Shown: positions 23,996 through 35,065, counted from the first letter of the stretch. The stretch is 64,000 nucleotides of DNA from Botrytis cinerea B05.10 (GCF_000143535.2 NC_037312.1:62001-126000), one strand, 5' to 3'. A program made the numbers and translations. The notes: a model not told the origin generated them from the letters alone.

Positions 23996-24348
23996 AATGA
24001 AATGAACTCGCGAGAATGTCTGCAAGTTATGCAATAACACATTGGCAGATACTCAAGATTTTAAAGGCAAACCAGAGCTACTGTGGATCTGTCAAGACTG
24101 CATCAATGATGTCTTTTTGACTTATCCGTAGGCAGGTGGCCCGGGTATGCTTTTCCGTATGCATTGGTGGAAAAAGAACATGTGCAGTTCCGCACCTGGT
24201 CATGGTCAAATGGTCCGATCAAGCAAACAAAATCAGTATGGTACTGAACCTTTAATAGAATGGAGGCGCATCTCTCATGTATTTAAGTCGAGTTTGTTGA
24301 GGAGTTTCTGGAAGTGAAGCTCTGGTTCCTGGGACGTGCAATCAATTA
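23996..24348. promoter_or_regulatory. Bidirectional promoter with CCACCAAT box
   Basis: The 353 bp separate the start codons of the divergent reductase and aldolase genes. CCACCAAT is read on the minus strand at 24163-24170, almost central. It matches the CCNCCAA core known for the fungal galacturonate regulator GaaR. A GTATGC hexamer flanks TTTTCC on both sides at 24145-24162. Motif match is seen; function is inference. Confidence 0.5.
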
Positions 24349-25388
24349 ATGATGACTAATCAACATGAAGTACCTCCCGAGGGAGTTTTTGTTCCAGTCC
24401 CGACCTTCTTCAAGCCATCAACGACACCTCTCTCTACAAATCAAGCAGCAGTAGATGTTCCGACTCAGGTTCAACACAGTATTCACCTTGCCAAGAATGG
24501 TATTCGTGGACTTGTGCTTCTTGGGAGCACAGGAGAAGCCATTCATCTTTCACGCGCTGAACGATCCGAATTGATAGCTGGTGTTCGAGATGGACTTACC
24601 TCCGCAGGCTTCTCAAAATACCCAATTATGGCAGGCGTGCTAACGAATTCTCTAAATGAAGCATTAGAATGGTTGTCCGATGCAAAGGAAGCTGGAGCAC
24701 AATGGGGTCTTGTGCTTGCGCCTGGATATTTTGGTCCTGCTGCGAACCAAGAGAACATTCTTGAATGGTACAAGATCGTAGCAGATGCTAGCCCTATTCC
24801 AATATTAATGTAAGGTCCATCTCGCTCTTGTGTCGTCATACAAAGCTAATTCGCTACCTCTGCAGCTATCATTATCCTGGAGTTACAAACAACATCACAA
24901 TAAGTCTTGAGACTTACACGCAGCTCGCTGCTCATCCCAACATCGTTGGGTGCAAGATGTCCCATGGAAATGTTTCACATCATCTGCAAGTTTCCTTGAC
25001 GCCAGATATCAATCACGAAAGCTTTCGCGTATTCAGTGGGTTCGGCCAACAACTTGGGCCTATTGTACAATTTGGCGCGGCCGGTGTGATTGATGGACTT
25101 GCTGCAATTTATCCTCGAACAGTTTCACGTCTATTCGAACTTGCAAAAAAACGTCCTATTGAACCTTCAGAACTGCAGGAGTTGCTGTCACTTCAGTTTT
25201 CTGTGAGCCGCGCAGAGGAATTTGTCGTGAGATGGGGAATAATTGGGATCAAGGAAGGGGTCTATCGAACTTTAGGTATAGGAAATTTGGAAGGTGGAAG
25301 ACTGCCCTTGAGGGGCAAACTACCTGAAGGGGAATGGCAGTCCTGGCATTTCGCCACTAACGCCATGGCAAAACTCGAAAGCTCATGA
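24349..25388 (+). CDS. DHDPS/NanA-family 2-keto-3-deoxy-aldonate aldolase
   Basis: Class I (Schiff-base) aldolase splitting a 2-keto-3-deoxy sugar acid to pyruvate and an aldehyde; fungal relatives include L-threo-3-deoxy-hexulosonate aldolase (GaaC/LGA1). Two exons, 24349-24809 and 24866-25388, with a 56-nt intron (GTAAGG, CAG), give 327 residues. Family features are the substrate loop GLVLLGSTGEAIHLS, PIMAGVLTNS, LVLAPGYFGP, the catalytic Tyr in ILIYHYPG (made by the splice join) and the Schiff-base Lys in IVGCKMSHG. Later come FRVFSGFGQQL and GAAGVIDGLA. No targeting signal, so probably cytosolic. The divergent reductase and nearby dehydratase complete the route. Which aldonate is used is not certain. 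Confidence 0.9.
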
Positions 25389-26295
25389 TTCTTCGCCACC
25401 CATGAATGATACTTTGTCAATCTTTCACATTAGCTAAATAGAATGTTGTAAGCATAGCAAACTACGAATTGAATATATGTTGAAGCAGTTCACATCCCCT
25501 GGGGAATTGATTTGTCCAAATATGGGCTGAAGATCGCGCCACATGATGTTCTTTCCATCTTCACTTCTTCTTCTCGATATTGTTTTTTTTTTTCCGGGAC
25601 TATGCGCATGTCATCTACTTTATCTGTATCTCAAACGGCCATTTGCCTTCTGATATTCACTGGATTCTGGAAATCGACAGATCGTGAAAGGGCTGGTTGG
25701 AATGCAATATTCTATTTCTTGACAATATCTTCCTCACGAAGTCCTCTCCTTGCTTCGGATATATTTCACGCATCGATGCGTCTCTTGCTCATTAACCTCT
25801 ACTTCTAAGTCCTATTCCAAATTTCCAACTCTGCCACTTGTCCACTTTTACAGTAGATTCGCCCAAAATGTGAATGACTAGCGCTTTAGTCTCCCGAGTC
25901 TCGTTTATCAGGTCTTTCGATTTTCTTGATCAAAATCTATGGTTGAGCTGTGCAAACAGGGAATCGTGGCAAGGCTTGAGCAGGTACTCAGTAATTTCAA
26001 CAGTTCGACATACATTTAGGAGCAATGCTTCGATACTTCCAGGGGATAGATATATTGTTCTTCTCGGATTCAAACAGAAACATCGGTCCATTTGCAACTT
26101 GTGATGCCACAAAAGCAATCAATCAGGAAATTCGCGAGATTCACCGTGCCATTCAATGACACCGAATTACTGGGTAGAAGATCACGGAGTTGAAAGAAGA
26201 TAGGGAAAAGAGGGAGGGAAGGCGGAGATAGAGACTAGATAAGTATAAGTTCATTCATATAGTAAGGGGGCTCATTCCTTGAGACCGGATGCAAA
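25389..26295. other. Intergenic, nothing recognised
   Basis: AT-rich 3' flank of the aldolase and about 0.8 kb beyond. Open frames at 25512-25808 and 25874-26104 show no motif or convincing composition. Confidence 0.35.
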
Positions 26296-27177
26296 ATGGT
26301 GTCTTTTCTACCACAGTGTCTGAGAAAGTTCGACTCCGCAAGAGTTCTCTGTCGCGGTGCCGGATCCATGCATGAAGACACATTTTGCGCTCATGGTGAG
26401 AATGGCTACATTGACTCAAACGCTGCTGTGAACATGTTGCCGGGGCCGGGGCAACCGGAAGGACTGGCTGCCAACTGGAGCAATGATACGGATGGTAAAT
26501 GTGAGAAATTGCCTATTGCCTACATGCATAAGCGTTCCTCTTGTAGCAATCCATGTAGTCAAGATTGATAAATAAGCATGTCTTCCAATTTGCCAACACT
26601 GACAGAAGCAGGCTGTGGAGATGTTGCCTTAGCAAAGGCACTGTACGAGTACTGCGTTAATCTTAATGGATCCATCCCTTTACCAACTATCACAAACCTA
26701 CTACCCTTCCTTATAGCCCAAAGCGACGCTGGTTCTTCTTTCAAGAACATGTTGGGAGTATCAGCCATGCTTTATGGATGAAACTACACTAAACCTGATA
26801 CTTCGCCCAGGATATCTTCTTCATCTCATACTCCCTCCGATTCCGAAATGCTCTTACCTTCATTTCACTTGTGATGATCTAGTTCCCCGGTTTCATGCCG
26901 TAAATTCGGCAGCGATCCGACAAACGACCCCTCCCGATAGGCCTGTGCCATGCTGGCATTGCACATCAAACAGAACTTTTAAGCATAGATTCCTGGGACC
27001 CAGAATACTTGCAACACCAAACCCATCTTCATACCCGCTAGCTATCAAGATGATATTCACCGGCGCTTTAGTCCAAATAGACTCCCAACTCATGCTGCAA
27101 CTGCATTGTCAAAGGCGGGCGATGAAGGGGCTAGAGAGAAGTGTAAAGCCCGTGCATAGTATAGCTTGTGTTTGTTG
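26296..27177 (+). other. Cluster of coding-like segments, gene model unresolved
   Basis: Several plus-strand segments look coding but do not resolve into one model. From 26296 the frame runs through CAHGENGYIDSNAAVNML and PGPGQPEGLAANWSND to a good donor (GTAAAT at 26498) or on to a stop at 26568 with a Cys-rich end (RSSCSNPCSQD). From 26578 comes LTEAGCGDVALAKALYEYC. From about 26990, after a TAG acceptor, comes IPASYQDDIHRRFSPNRLP, then ALSKAGDEGAREKCKARA and a stop. A minus-strand frame at 26893-27093 is also open. It may be one spliced or decayed gene, possibly secreted. No family recognised. Confidence 0.3.
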
Positions 27178-27230
27178 AATGGATGCAACTGGAATAGTGA
27201 CCTATTTTCCCATCACTAGCAGAAATCTAG

Positions 27231-27488
27231 ATGGAATTCAATTTCGATATGCTTTATTTGTTTATTTGCTTGTTTATTGGGATTGTCGGTGTGCAGCAAG
27301 AGCCAACTAGATATCAATGCTGTCTCACTCAGAAGCTATCTCCAATTGAGAGCAGCACTGACATATCGCTCCTTTCTACCCAATCGTCACTATCGAGCTT
27401 ACAAAATGGACCAGAGTGCTATCTACGTCTGTGCTACAATGAAGAATTGAAAGACGGCGACTTTGCTTCGTCTGATTTCGGTGCATGA
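27231..27488 (+). CDS. Candidate small secreted cysteine protein
   Basis: Single open frame of 85 residues from a true ATG. The N-terminus (MLYLFICLFIGIVGVQQ at residues 7-23) fits a signal peptide. The mature part is serine-rich and holds four cysteines (QCCLTQ, PECYLRLCYN). Its size and composition resemble small secreted proteins of plant-associated fungi, but no family is recognised and chance is possible. A 10-nt direct repeat (GTGCATGAT) follows the stop. Confidence 0.3.
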   Translation: MEFNFDMLYLFICLFIGIVGVQQEPTRYQCCLTQKLSPIESSTDISLLSTQSSLSSLQNGPECYLRLCYNEELKDGDFASSDFGA

Positions 27489-27925
27489 TGTGCATGATGT
27501 GCGTGAAACATCCATCTGCGTGGAGTGTGATAAGTTGCTGGTCGGCAGCTAGTAGTTAGTTGATAGCTAGACAACGCACAGAGCTTCGATAAACCGTATT
27601 TTTGAGATTCGTAATAACAAAGGTAGCTGTTGAAATTTTCAATATATTCTTTCCTCTGCCCGCCCTTCTGCGTCGGTTATCGAAATCCGACAGAAAACAG
27701 AAGCTTTGCATTTTTGGACGGGGTTTCCTTGCAACATCTAAGTCTAAACGTCATCGAAGCCGAGCTCAGCGAACAAAATATCACAAGCTTGCTACCTCGA
27801 ATTTGTTCCAACGTCGAGTTTCCTCGAAATCTTGGACATTGTGGTCAGTAGTGAGGGGGATCTTGAAGAGGTCTCTTGGAAAAGCACGAGTTAGCTCAGC
27901 AACGAAACGAAACGATCTATCAACC

Positions 27926-28312
27926 ATGACATCAACAATAGTCGGAATAGGCCATCTGCTTCTTGGTATGTTGTTCCCGTCAATTCCGCTTCAATGTGAT
28001 CCCTTGCTTAATAAGATTCCAGGTGCGCAAGAGCTTGTCCTCGCGATTCCACACCTCATACGTCCGATTCTTCTTACCTTTGCTCTATTTTTTGCCGTGT
28101 GTGTGTTTATGTGCGCAGTTGCATATGCTTTTATCGCCATGAAATCAAGTTTACATACGATTGTCAAGGATTCAGACGATGTCTGCTCGAAATGGATGAG
28201 GAAAATTGTCGCTAGTGATGGATTCATTGAAATAGGGGTATTGGGGTACGTGGTTGTGGTTGCGTTTGGGGTAGGGAGGGGGTTGGATTTGGTGCTTGGA
28301 GTTTGTTGGTGA
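27926..28312 (+). CDS. Small membrane protein, unknown function
   Basis: ATG at 27926 in good context (CAACCATGA) gives 128 residues. The frame is open upstream to 27602, but no earlier ATG lies in it. Two or three hydrophobic stretches are present: TSTIVGIGHLLLGMLFPSIP (residues 2-21), PILLTFALFFAVCVFMCAVA (about 46-67) and EIGVLGYVVVVAFGVGRGL near the C-terminus. Charged linker residues (KDSDDVCSKWMRK) lie between. It looks like a small integral membrane protein. No homologue recognised. Confidence 0.5.
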   Translation: MTSTIVGIGHLLLGMLFPSIPLQCDPLLNKIPGAQELVLAIPHLIRPILLTFALFFAVCVFMCAVAYAFIAMKSSLHTIVKDSDDVCSKWMRKIVASDGFIEIGVLGYVVVVAFGVGRGLDLVLGVCW

Positions 28313-28554
28313 GGGAGCGAGGGGGCAATGGATGGGACCGACGGACATGTTGTTATGAAATGAGAGCATGGGTTTTTATTGCGCAGAGTCAACAATCTTG
28401 ACGTGTAGTGTTGAAGAATGAGAAGAAGCCTTTGAACAATCTTTTCAGCCCTCAGATATGATTATCAAAATGAGAGCATAGAGAAAGGGCTGATGGAATA
28501 GTTAGATGATTCTAGTCTTCACAATCATGCTTCTGATGACTAAAACTCGGCTGC

Positions 28555-28775
28555 GCAGCAGGTACCCGCGGGCGGATGATGGCTCTGGTGGATAATCCGC
28601 GGGTTGTCAGTTGCGGAGCGGAAATTCAGGAAAACCAAACAGTTTAATCCACGGATAATCTGCGGATCAACTGCGCGCGGCGGACAATTCTAATATCTAA
28701 TATCTAGATGAATAATCCTCAGAGAGGGTAGGACCTCTGGCGGGTAATCCACGGAGCGGATTATCTGCAGATTGC
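28555..28775. repeat. GC-rich degenerate palindromic repeat (GGATAATCCGCGG units)
   Basis: Within AT-rich DNA, about 220 bp carry many diverged copies of GGATAATCCGCGG and its complement: GGATAATCCGCGGG, TAATCCACGGATAATCTGCGG, GCGGGTAATCCACGGAGCGGA and GGATTATCTGCAG, plus TACCCGCGGGCGGA. Such clusters are common at subterminal regions of fungal hAT-like DNA transposons. No transposase is adjacent, so this would be a remnant or non-autonomous end. Confidence 0.5.
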
Positions 28776-29392
28776 CAGCGAGGGCAGATGATGTCTTAGA
28801 CTACATCTCAAAGCAACAGTTGGCCAACAAAACCTACGGAGAGACAAAATTCTCTCTGTTCTCATTTGGATTCCCAGTAGATAGATGCCAGAACCACCTA
28901 CTCGAAATAGGGGATTTAACAGTTTATGATGCAGCCCAGCAATTTGAAACTTTCAAGCTCGGAATGTAATCGAATCATTTGGATAGTCTTAAATATTGAA
29001 CATCTTGGAAAGATTGAATGATCTTGAGCTATCGAACCCTCTTGATTGACATACTGCAGCCCAGACTATTAGAAGTACAGGTGTAACAGAATCTTCGGAA
29101 GAGATGGGATGTTTAACACCAAATGTTAAGATCACAATCCATACGCAATCATGAGTTTAGTAAAGTGGAAACTGGAAGTAACATGGAATTCTCACAAGAA
29201 TCAATTTTTGTAGTCACAGAACAGAAACAATTTAAATGCGCAGCAATCATGAATTGAATATTTACAAGTAATCAAAAGTATATACATCTCGAAGAACTCA
29301 ACCCCAAAATTTCACTCATCAAAAGTCGACAAATGAATCTCCCCCAAATTTCTTTCCATTGCAACCTGGCAACCGATTTCCCACTAAGTAAT
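28776..29392. other. Short open frame and pectin lyase 3' flank
   Basis: Directly after the repeat, a frame at 28778-28969 has protein-like composition (DDVLDYISKQQLANKTYGE, FSLFSFGFPVDRCQNHLLE) but lacks an ATG at its start. It may be an exon or relic tied to the repeat. The remainder is AT-rich 3' flank. Confidence 0.3.
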
Positions 29393-30600
29393 TTAGTAGG
29401 TAACCTTTCCGAAACCAGCGTTGGCAGTAACGCTGGAGACAACGGTGCTGTAGGCGGAAGCAGAAGCAACGTTCTTTCCGGAGAAATCGGAGAAGAAGCT
29501 GGTGGTGGAGGAGCTGAAAGTACCGGAAGAACCGAAACCGTTGACTTGGCAAGTGTGTCCAAGATAGGCGGAGCAGGCTGCGTTGGCGCTGGTAGATGGA
29601 GCAGTGAAGAGCTCACCGTCAATAGGAGATTCAGCGACGACTGGAATGTTCTGGAAAACGTTGCCCTCAGCGACGACGTAGGCACCGGAACCGATCTCGA
29701 ACGCGTGTCCGGAGTTGTCGTACCAGTAGTTGTTAACGGCGTGAAGGACGGTGTTTCCTTGAACCTTTGGCGAGCGTCCAGAAGTATGGTAGATGTAGTT
29801 ACCCTTCATGGTGACCATATCGTTGGAACCATCGAGATAGATACCCCAGTAGTGGTATCCGTCACAAGTGGCAGAGTAATCAGAGACACCGTTGATGTAG
29901 TTGTTGGAGAGAGTAATACGGTTGGAAGCGAGCGTACCAAGAACGATGTGTTGACGGGCAATGTGGTAAGTGGTGACGTGATCAATCCAGATCATATCAG
30001 CGTCGTTGATGGTAATGGCGTCTCCTCCCCAGACGTACTTGGGGTTGATCTCTTCGATCTTGATGTTTCTGGATCCAGGGTTAGTATTAATTTAACTAGA
30101 ATGACCTCGTACACCACTTACTGGATAATGATGTTGCTAGCACCGGAAACCATGCGGAGACCCTTTCCTTGGATGATACCAGTGGAACCCTCACCGATCA
30201 AAGTCTTGTCGGAAGCAACCGAGATACCGAGAACACCAGCGTTGTCGTAACTGACGCTGGCGGATGGAGCATCTGGCTCATAGTTCTCACACCATCCATT
30301 GGCACCATCGATGGCAAGTTGACAGTTGGAAGCAGTACCCCATGGAGCACATCCAGTGGCAGTGGTGGTACCTTCAGTTCCTCTGAAGTCGAAGGTCTTG
30401 GTGAGAACGATGACACGAGGGGAGGAGTCTCCCAAGTAGGAAACAAGTTCGGCGGTTGTGCTTGGGTAGACAGCAGCTGCGGAACCACCACCGGTGACAC
30501 CCTTAGCGAAACCCTCTGCGGCTCCGTTTACTGCGACAGCAGCAGAAACAGTTTGTGCGACTGCGGCAAGCGCGGCACTGAAAAGAGTGAACGACTTCAT
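29393..30600 (-). CDS. Secreted pectin lyase, polysaccharide lyase family 1
   Basis: Extracellular enzyme that cleaves methyl-esterified homogalacturonan by beta-elimination. Two exons, 30600-30122 and 30068-29393, with a 53-nt intron (GTAAGT, CAG), give 384 residues including a 20-residue signal peptide (cut near VSAAVA). PL1 pectin lyase motifs: [65 protein letters not shown] and [19 protein letters not shown]. The catalytic Arg is in [19 protein letters not shown], which distinguishes it from pectate lyases with calcium-binding Asp clusters. The C-terminus is Ser/Thr/Ala-rich. GC content and codon use are clearly higher than in the flanks, consistent with strong expression. Regulation by pectin is family knowledge; no CCNCCAA box was seen in the 300 bp upstream. 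Confidence 0.95.
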
Positions 30601-31334
30601 AGTGAAGTCAAAGAGTGTGGAATATGTATTGAGAAGTGAAGAGAGGTCGTTGGGATGAAGAGAAAGAAACTTGATGCAGGACTCACTTTCTGTTTATATA
30701 ACTTTTTGGCAACTTGCCATTCACTGTACTAACAATGACTGTAGCCCCCTCAATTAGAGAATATAGTAAGCCAAGGAGCTAGGGTGGGCATTTGATGGGA
30801 CCTCAGAGGTTGAAAGGCTCATCACAAAAGACCCCTGTCGCTGATTGAACATGGATGGCGGATTGAACTCTGTGGCATGCCCACCCTTTGAAGAAAGAAG
30901 TTCTTTTCATCCGAACTCTCCAGGAGATAGGCGGATGCTTCTCGGAATCACCCAATGCGGTACGAGTCCGGAAGAACTTGTTGTCGAGTGCAGTACACGC
31001 GCAAGGTGGTAATGTTTCAATCGAATCCATGATATATCAAATAGGTTTAATGTCCTGAACAATTTTTAGCCTACAAAGTGTAGACAGGTTCAAGGTTGTA
31101 AACCAGAGGTCTGTTGCCGCCTCTTGCTTTTGAAGGACGAATCACCTTACTCCGCACACTCGCATTGCAGAACTGTTTCGAAATGGAAAATTGGCCATGT
31201 ATCAAACCATGTTCGTCAGCCCACCAGTGGGTGTACGGACCAACGAGACACTACAAAAATGGACTTGGAAATATCTCTTGAGATATCAATCCATATATTC
31301 TAGAAATGGAACAATAAAAAAACAGATTCTCATA
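30601..31334. other. Pectin lyase promoter and flank
   Basis: Upstream region of the pectin lyase gene. TATATAA lies at 30695-30701, about 95 bp before the ATG, a plausible TATA box. Beyond that I see no gene. Confidence 0.4.
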
Positions 31335-31737
31335 TCAATCATTGAAGCATGAATTTGTTAAAAATTTCGAAAGTTGAGAGGGTGAGCCGTCAATCTCTGC
31401 GCTCACGGCCTTGATCATCTAGTTGACAAAAAGAAAGAGCGTTCCTGCTATCAATTTGCGAACATACCTTGCATGCTAGCAAACCCTGGATAAGGAAGAA
31501 GAAATCTCTAGATTCTTCCAGATACCCTGCTTCCGTCAATAATTCTAAGAAGGCCAAATAGTCCACTGCTAAATTGGAAAGGAAATTATGTCTACCGTTG
31601 AGTCTACATTGTGTCATGGTCACACGAAATTCCTGCAATTGCAAGGACATTTTCAAGCATTGTGCGTCCCATCCGTTGAAGAGTTCCAAAGAACATTCTT
31701 CAAATTTGGAAAACATATTGCAACTGATTGTAATCAT
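31335..31737 (-). CDS. Small two-exon gene, unknown function
   Basis: Exon 1 (31737-31468) and exon 2 (31418-31335) flank a 49-nt phase-0 intron with GTATGT donor and CAACTAG acceptor; the join reads LLACK then MIKAVSAEIDGSPSQLSKF, to TGA. Total 117 residues. The product is helical and leucine-rich (FNGWDAQCLKMSLQLQEF, NFLSNLAVDYLAFLELLTEA) with no signal peptide. An open frame upstream (31933-31700) might supply a further exon, in which case the ATG used here would be internal. No family recognised. The in-frame splice is the main support. Confidence 0.4.
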
Positions 31738-34717
31738 GCATCAAGGAGGTTCGTGTGCCAATTGTGGGGGTTTCATCGCGGTGAATATGGATGCAATTTC
31801 CAATTTGTATCCCTGACTCCACACGAGGCCAGGCATCTTGATTGGGGTGGTGGGTCCATAAGTTATTGACGACACACCGGGACGTCGTTGATGGCATGAT
31901 AGTGTGATGATGCTGAGTGTTGAATCCTAGCAAGTTTCATTTCAAGAATTTTCCGTGTTCAATGCCAAGGTGGAATATAGTACCATTAATATTCCGCCAG
32001 ATACCGTTCAAACAATTGCCGGCAGCAATAGACGCAGCCCTAGAGAGTATATGATCAGCCAAGGTCACAAGAACTTTAGCAACGCGCGTTCCCGCAGCCG
32101 CCGCAAATTATTGTTGCTAAAGCTCTGGGCGATGGGAATGGCAGCAACGGCATGCAAAATGTTACACATTTGTTTTTTTGTCTCTGTTTCCGTCATTGTT
32201 TATGGAGTTTGTGGTAAATTCAGGGGACGAGCTTAGACGCTTGGCCTTGTTTCATGATTTTTATCATAATAAAGTTGGCGGATCCGTTGATCTGGGTAGC
32301 CGCTTTCCGCTTACATAGGAGGTACACGAGGAGGTAAGGCACTGCGGTTACACGTTTTCACAAAATTACAGAGGGAAAGCAAGAAGAGAGCTTCGACTCC
32401 CACTTTCCCTTGGATTCCCCACGTCGCCTAGAGGCCAGACCATATTCATGAACTGATTTTCACTGGAGCGTTAACTTAAATCTTTTTAGAAATAGCTCTA
32501 ACAATAAATAAACTATATTCTGATGCTCTCCTATCAATCTCCCACTCAAATCATTACTTTAGATGGGATGACTGAAGGTGTTTGAATTTAGCCGGAGTAG
32601 CCCCTCACGCTAACCGCACAGCAAGTTGGTACGAAGAGTGGGTTTGCCAAGTGCTAACGCCAGATTGTTATCTTTTTGAGTGGCTGAGTGGCTTACGGAA
32701 CGTTTTGCCCACAAACTAACAGCTAATATACACCTCTATTTCGGAAATGGAATGAACTGTTCGTGAATCATGCAGTCACCCCCCCTTCACTTTCTCTGAT
32801 ACGTGAACAGAACCAAAGGATACTGGATAATAAACGAACTCCTTCTGGAAGGTTTTGATGAGGTACGTCTGGTGACTCCGACATTTCGCGGACTTCGGGC
32901 ATATTGTCTGGAGAAATTACCAAGTACAGATGATTCTGTGTAGATCCAATTCCCAAAAGCACCAAAGAGAGGCATGCGCTGCAACTACTCTTCCTCGAAT
33001 CAGATACCTTGAGAGCCTTCTAAACTCCCCGTGACTTGGTTCTACTCCGTATGAAGATCCGTCACTATCGTCGCTAACATCGGAAGGATAGGACCTACTA
33101 CCCTACCCAGACTCCATAACGTCTGATCTCGCCGGCAATCGAACAGATCTGGTATAGCCACTAAAATGCGTCGGAGATGCTCCCAGACCCAAACAAAGCC
33201 TCAATTGGTGGCTTCATTTCAGCCTTGATTGCTATCCACACCTTTGATGCTGGTGGATTTATTTTGAATGGGGCATCAAAAATTGATTATGGACCATAGG
33301 CCGACGCATGGGCCAAGATAAGAGGAATACTTGAATGGCATTCATGCAAGATCTAAGGGATGTCTGTCGGTCTGGAAAGGGGTCGAGACGATGGAGAGGC
33401 TCAAAGCCTGGGCTTGCAGGCAGATGTGAATGTGCACAATGCTACCATGCAAATTGCAAAATATGATCAAGTTTCCGCCATCTGAATGATCAAATTTTTA
33501 TGTGAGTACGAAAGTAATGCATCAAGTGATCCAAAGTACCATGTAGCTAGCAATTTGCTACGTGCAATAGTTCAGCCAGGATAGTCTCGAGCAGGCTTTT
33601 GATATGCTAATCAGGCACATGTATTGTCTTTGTTGAAGTTTATTCGAGGGAAATTGGCACAACCTTCGCGGCCACCGGAAAATTGAAATTCATCATCCAA
33701 ACAACGTCAGTCAGCCTGCGGCTGATGTCAGTGATGTGCGAATTCGATCACCCGCAGCTAAGCCGTCAATGGTAAGCTTGGCAACACCGAGATTATCATC
33801 AAATTGCTATTCTGCTCGCAATACTTATGCCCCGCGTATCGCCCGAAGTCGGCAGCTCAGGAAGTTTATTTTTTTTTTTCGGAATTCGGTAGCTCCGTTT
33901 CCCGCCGAGGAGCGGGGTCTTAGATCTCAAAGCCTTTGGCAAGTTTAAGTTTTCTGATAATGGCGTATACGTAAAATTCTGCATGTCGTAACGAATCTCT
34001 ATACTTGGCGGGTTTTTACCAAGGGCAAAAGTAGGCGAGCTTCGAACAAATAAGCCTTCGGAGACTTTGGAAATTTCTCGGCTCAATCTACAATTTAGAC
34101 TCGAGTACTTTGAACATTGAAAGATTATGAAACTCGGATAGGATTAGATGCCACTAAGAAGTTTTGACTTCCAGTATTAGATAGCACTTTCTAAGGGATT
34201 CATATTGTGACACGTGTTCAAGTTATGGTAACCCTGGGCAAGTTAATCCAGTAGAAGACAGCAGCAGGTCTGTTAAAATGCCAGAATTAGACACGTAAGC
34301 AGATTAGAATGCGACGGTGAGCTTGTCCAGATCTTAAGTCAAAACAATTTGAATGTAGAAAACTTGATGTTGAGCTATCAGTATAACATCCTCACCTCAT
34401 ATTACAGTCTTGACAAAATACCAGAATGGCTGCAGGAAGTATTCAGTATTCCGGACCCGATTCTCATGATCGAAAGCAATCTCCTTTTTATTTGGATAAG
34501 AGCCCCCAAGTGAAATAAATGTTGAGCCTCTTTCCCAGGCTCAATCATCATCGTTTGAATGATTGGTGATCCAAGGAGACTTGTTTGAATTGAATCATTT
34601 TGTTGCAAGGCTCTTCTTAACTTCAAGCGTAATTTATAGCCCGTTCTATGTCCAGAAATAAATCATCTATCTTCTCTTCTTCCTCTCATCAATGCTAAAA
34701 CAAAGATTGGATACCTG
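31738..34717. other. AT-rich gene-poor interval
   Basis: Three kilobases without a gene I can support. Short frames at 31955-32236 (+), 32787-32984 (-) and 34402-34620 (-) have mild coding character but no ATG, motif or splice logic. T and A runs are frequent (for example 33868-33880). This resembles old, decayed sequence. Confidence 0.35.
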
Positions 34718-35065
34718 TTAAATTACACAACACCTTGAATACGATTTGCGGGAATTAAAGCTGTCTTGTAAGTCCAAAAACAACCGTTTCTCTGTCCTAG
34801 GCTCGGGAGGAATAAAGGATCCAGCACCGCAGAGGCATGTTAAAGCAATTATTAAGATAATGAACCAAAGCCTCTTTTTATAATTAATGATAGCTCGTAC
34901 GAGTGCTTTATACGTTTCAACGAAATATGCTAATATGTTTGAACGCTGTGGCGTCATTCTTACTAGAGCTGTCTCTGATGATCTATTATTTTGATAGATA
35001 GCTAGGCAGAAATATCTAAATTGCTTTTGAACACTGGCCTGATATCTTTCGTACATACTATTCAT
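34718..35065 (-). CDS. Candidate small membrane protein
   Basis: Open frame of 115 residues from a true ATG at 35065. It has one hydrophobic segment (RLWFIILIIALTCLCGAGSF, about residues 64-83) preceded by basic residues (INYKKR). A possible short intron (GTGTTG donor near 34737, TTTTAG acceptor near 34699) would replace the last residues with SIDERKKRR. It lies in the gene-poor AT-rich interval; composition is the only support. Confidence 0.25.
   Translation of the reverse strand: MNSMYERYQASVQKQFRYFCLAIYQNNRSSETALVRMTPQRSNILAYFVETYKALVRAIINYKKRLWFIILIIALTCLCGAGSFIPPEPRTEKRLFLDLQDSFNSRKSYSRCCVI

Noticed and set aside
27602..27925. N-terminal extension of the small membrane protein
   Set aside because: The frame is open but begins at TTG with no ATG before 27926.
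29333..30639. Long plus-strand open frames opposite the pectin lyase gene (305 and 156 codons)
   Set aside because: They mirror the codon-biased lyase exons, and their composition (runs of Val, Gly, Ser and Asp) is the expected shadow of GC3-rich codons on the other strand.
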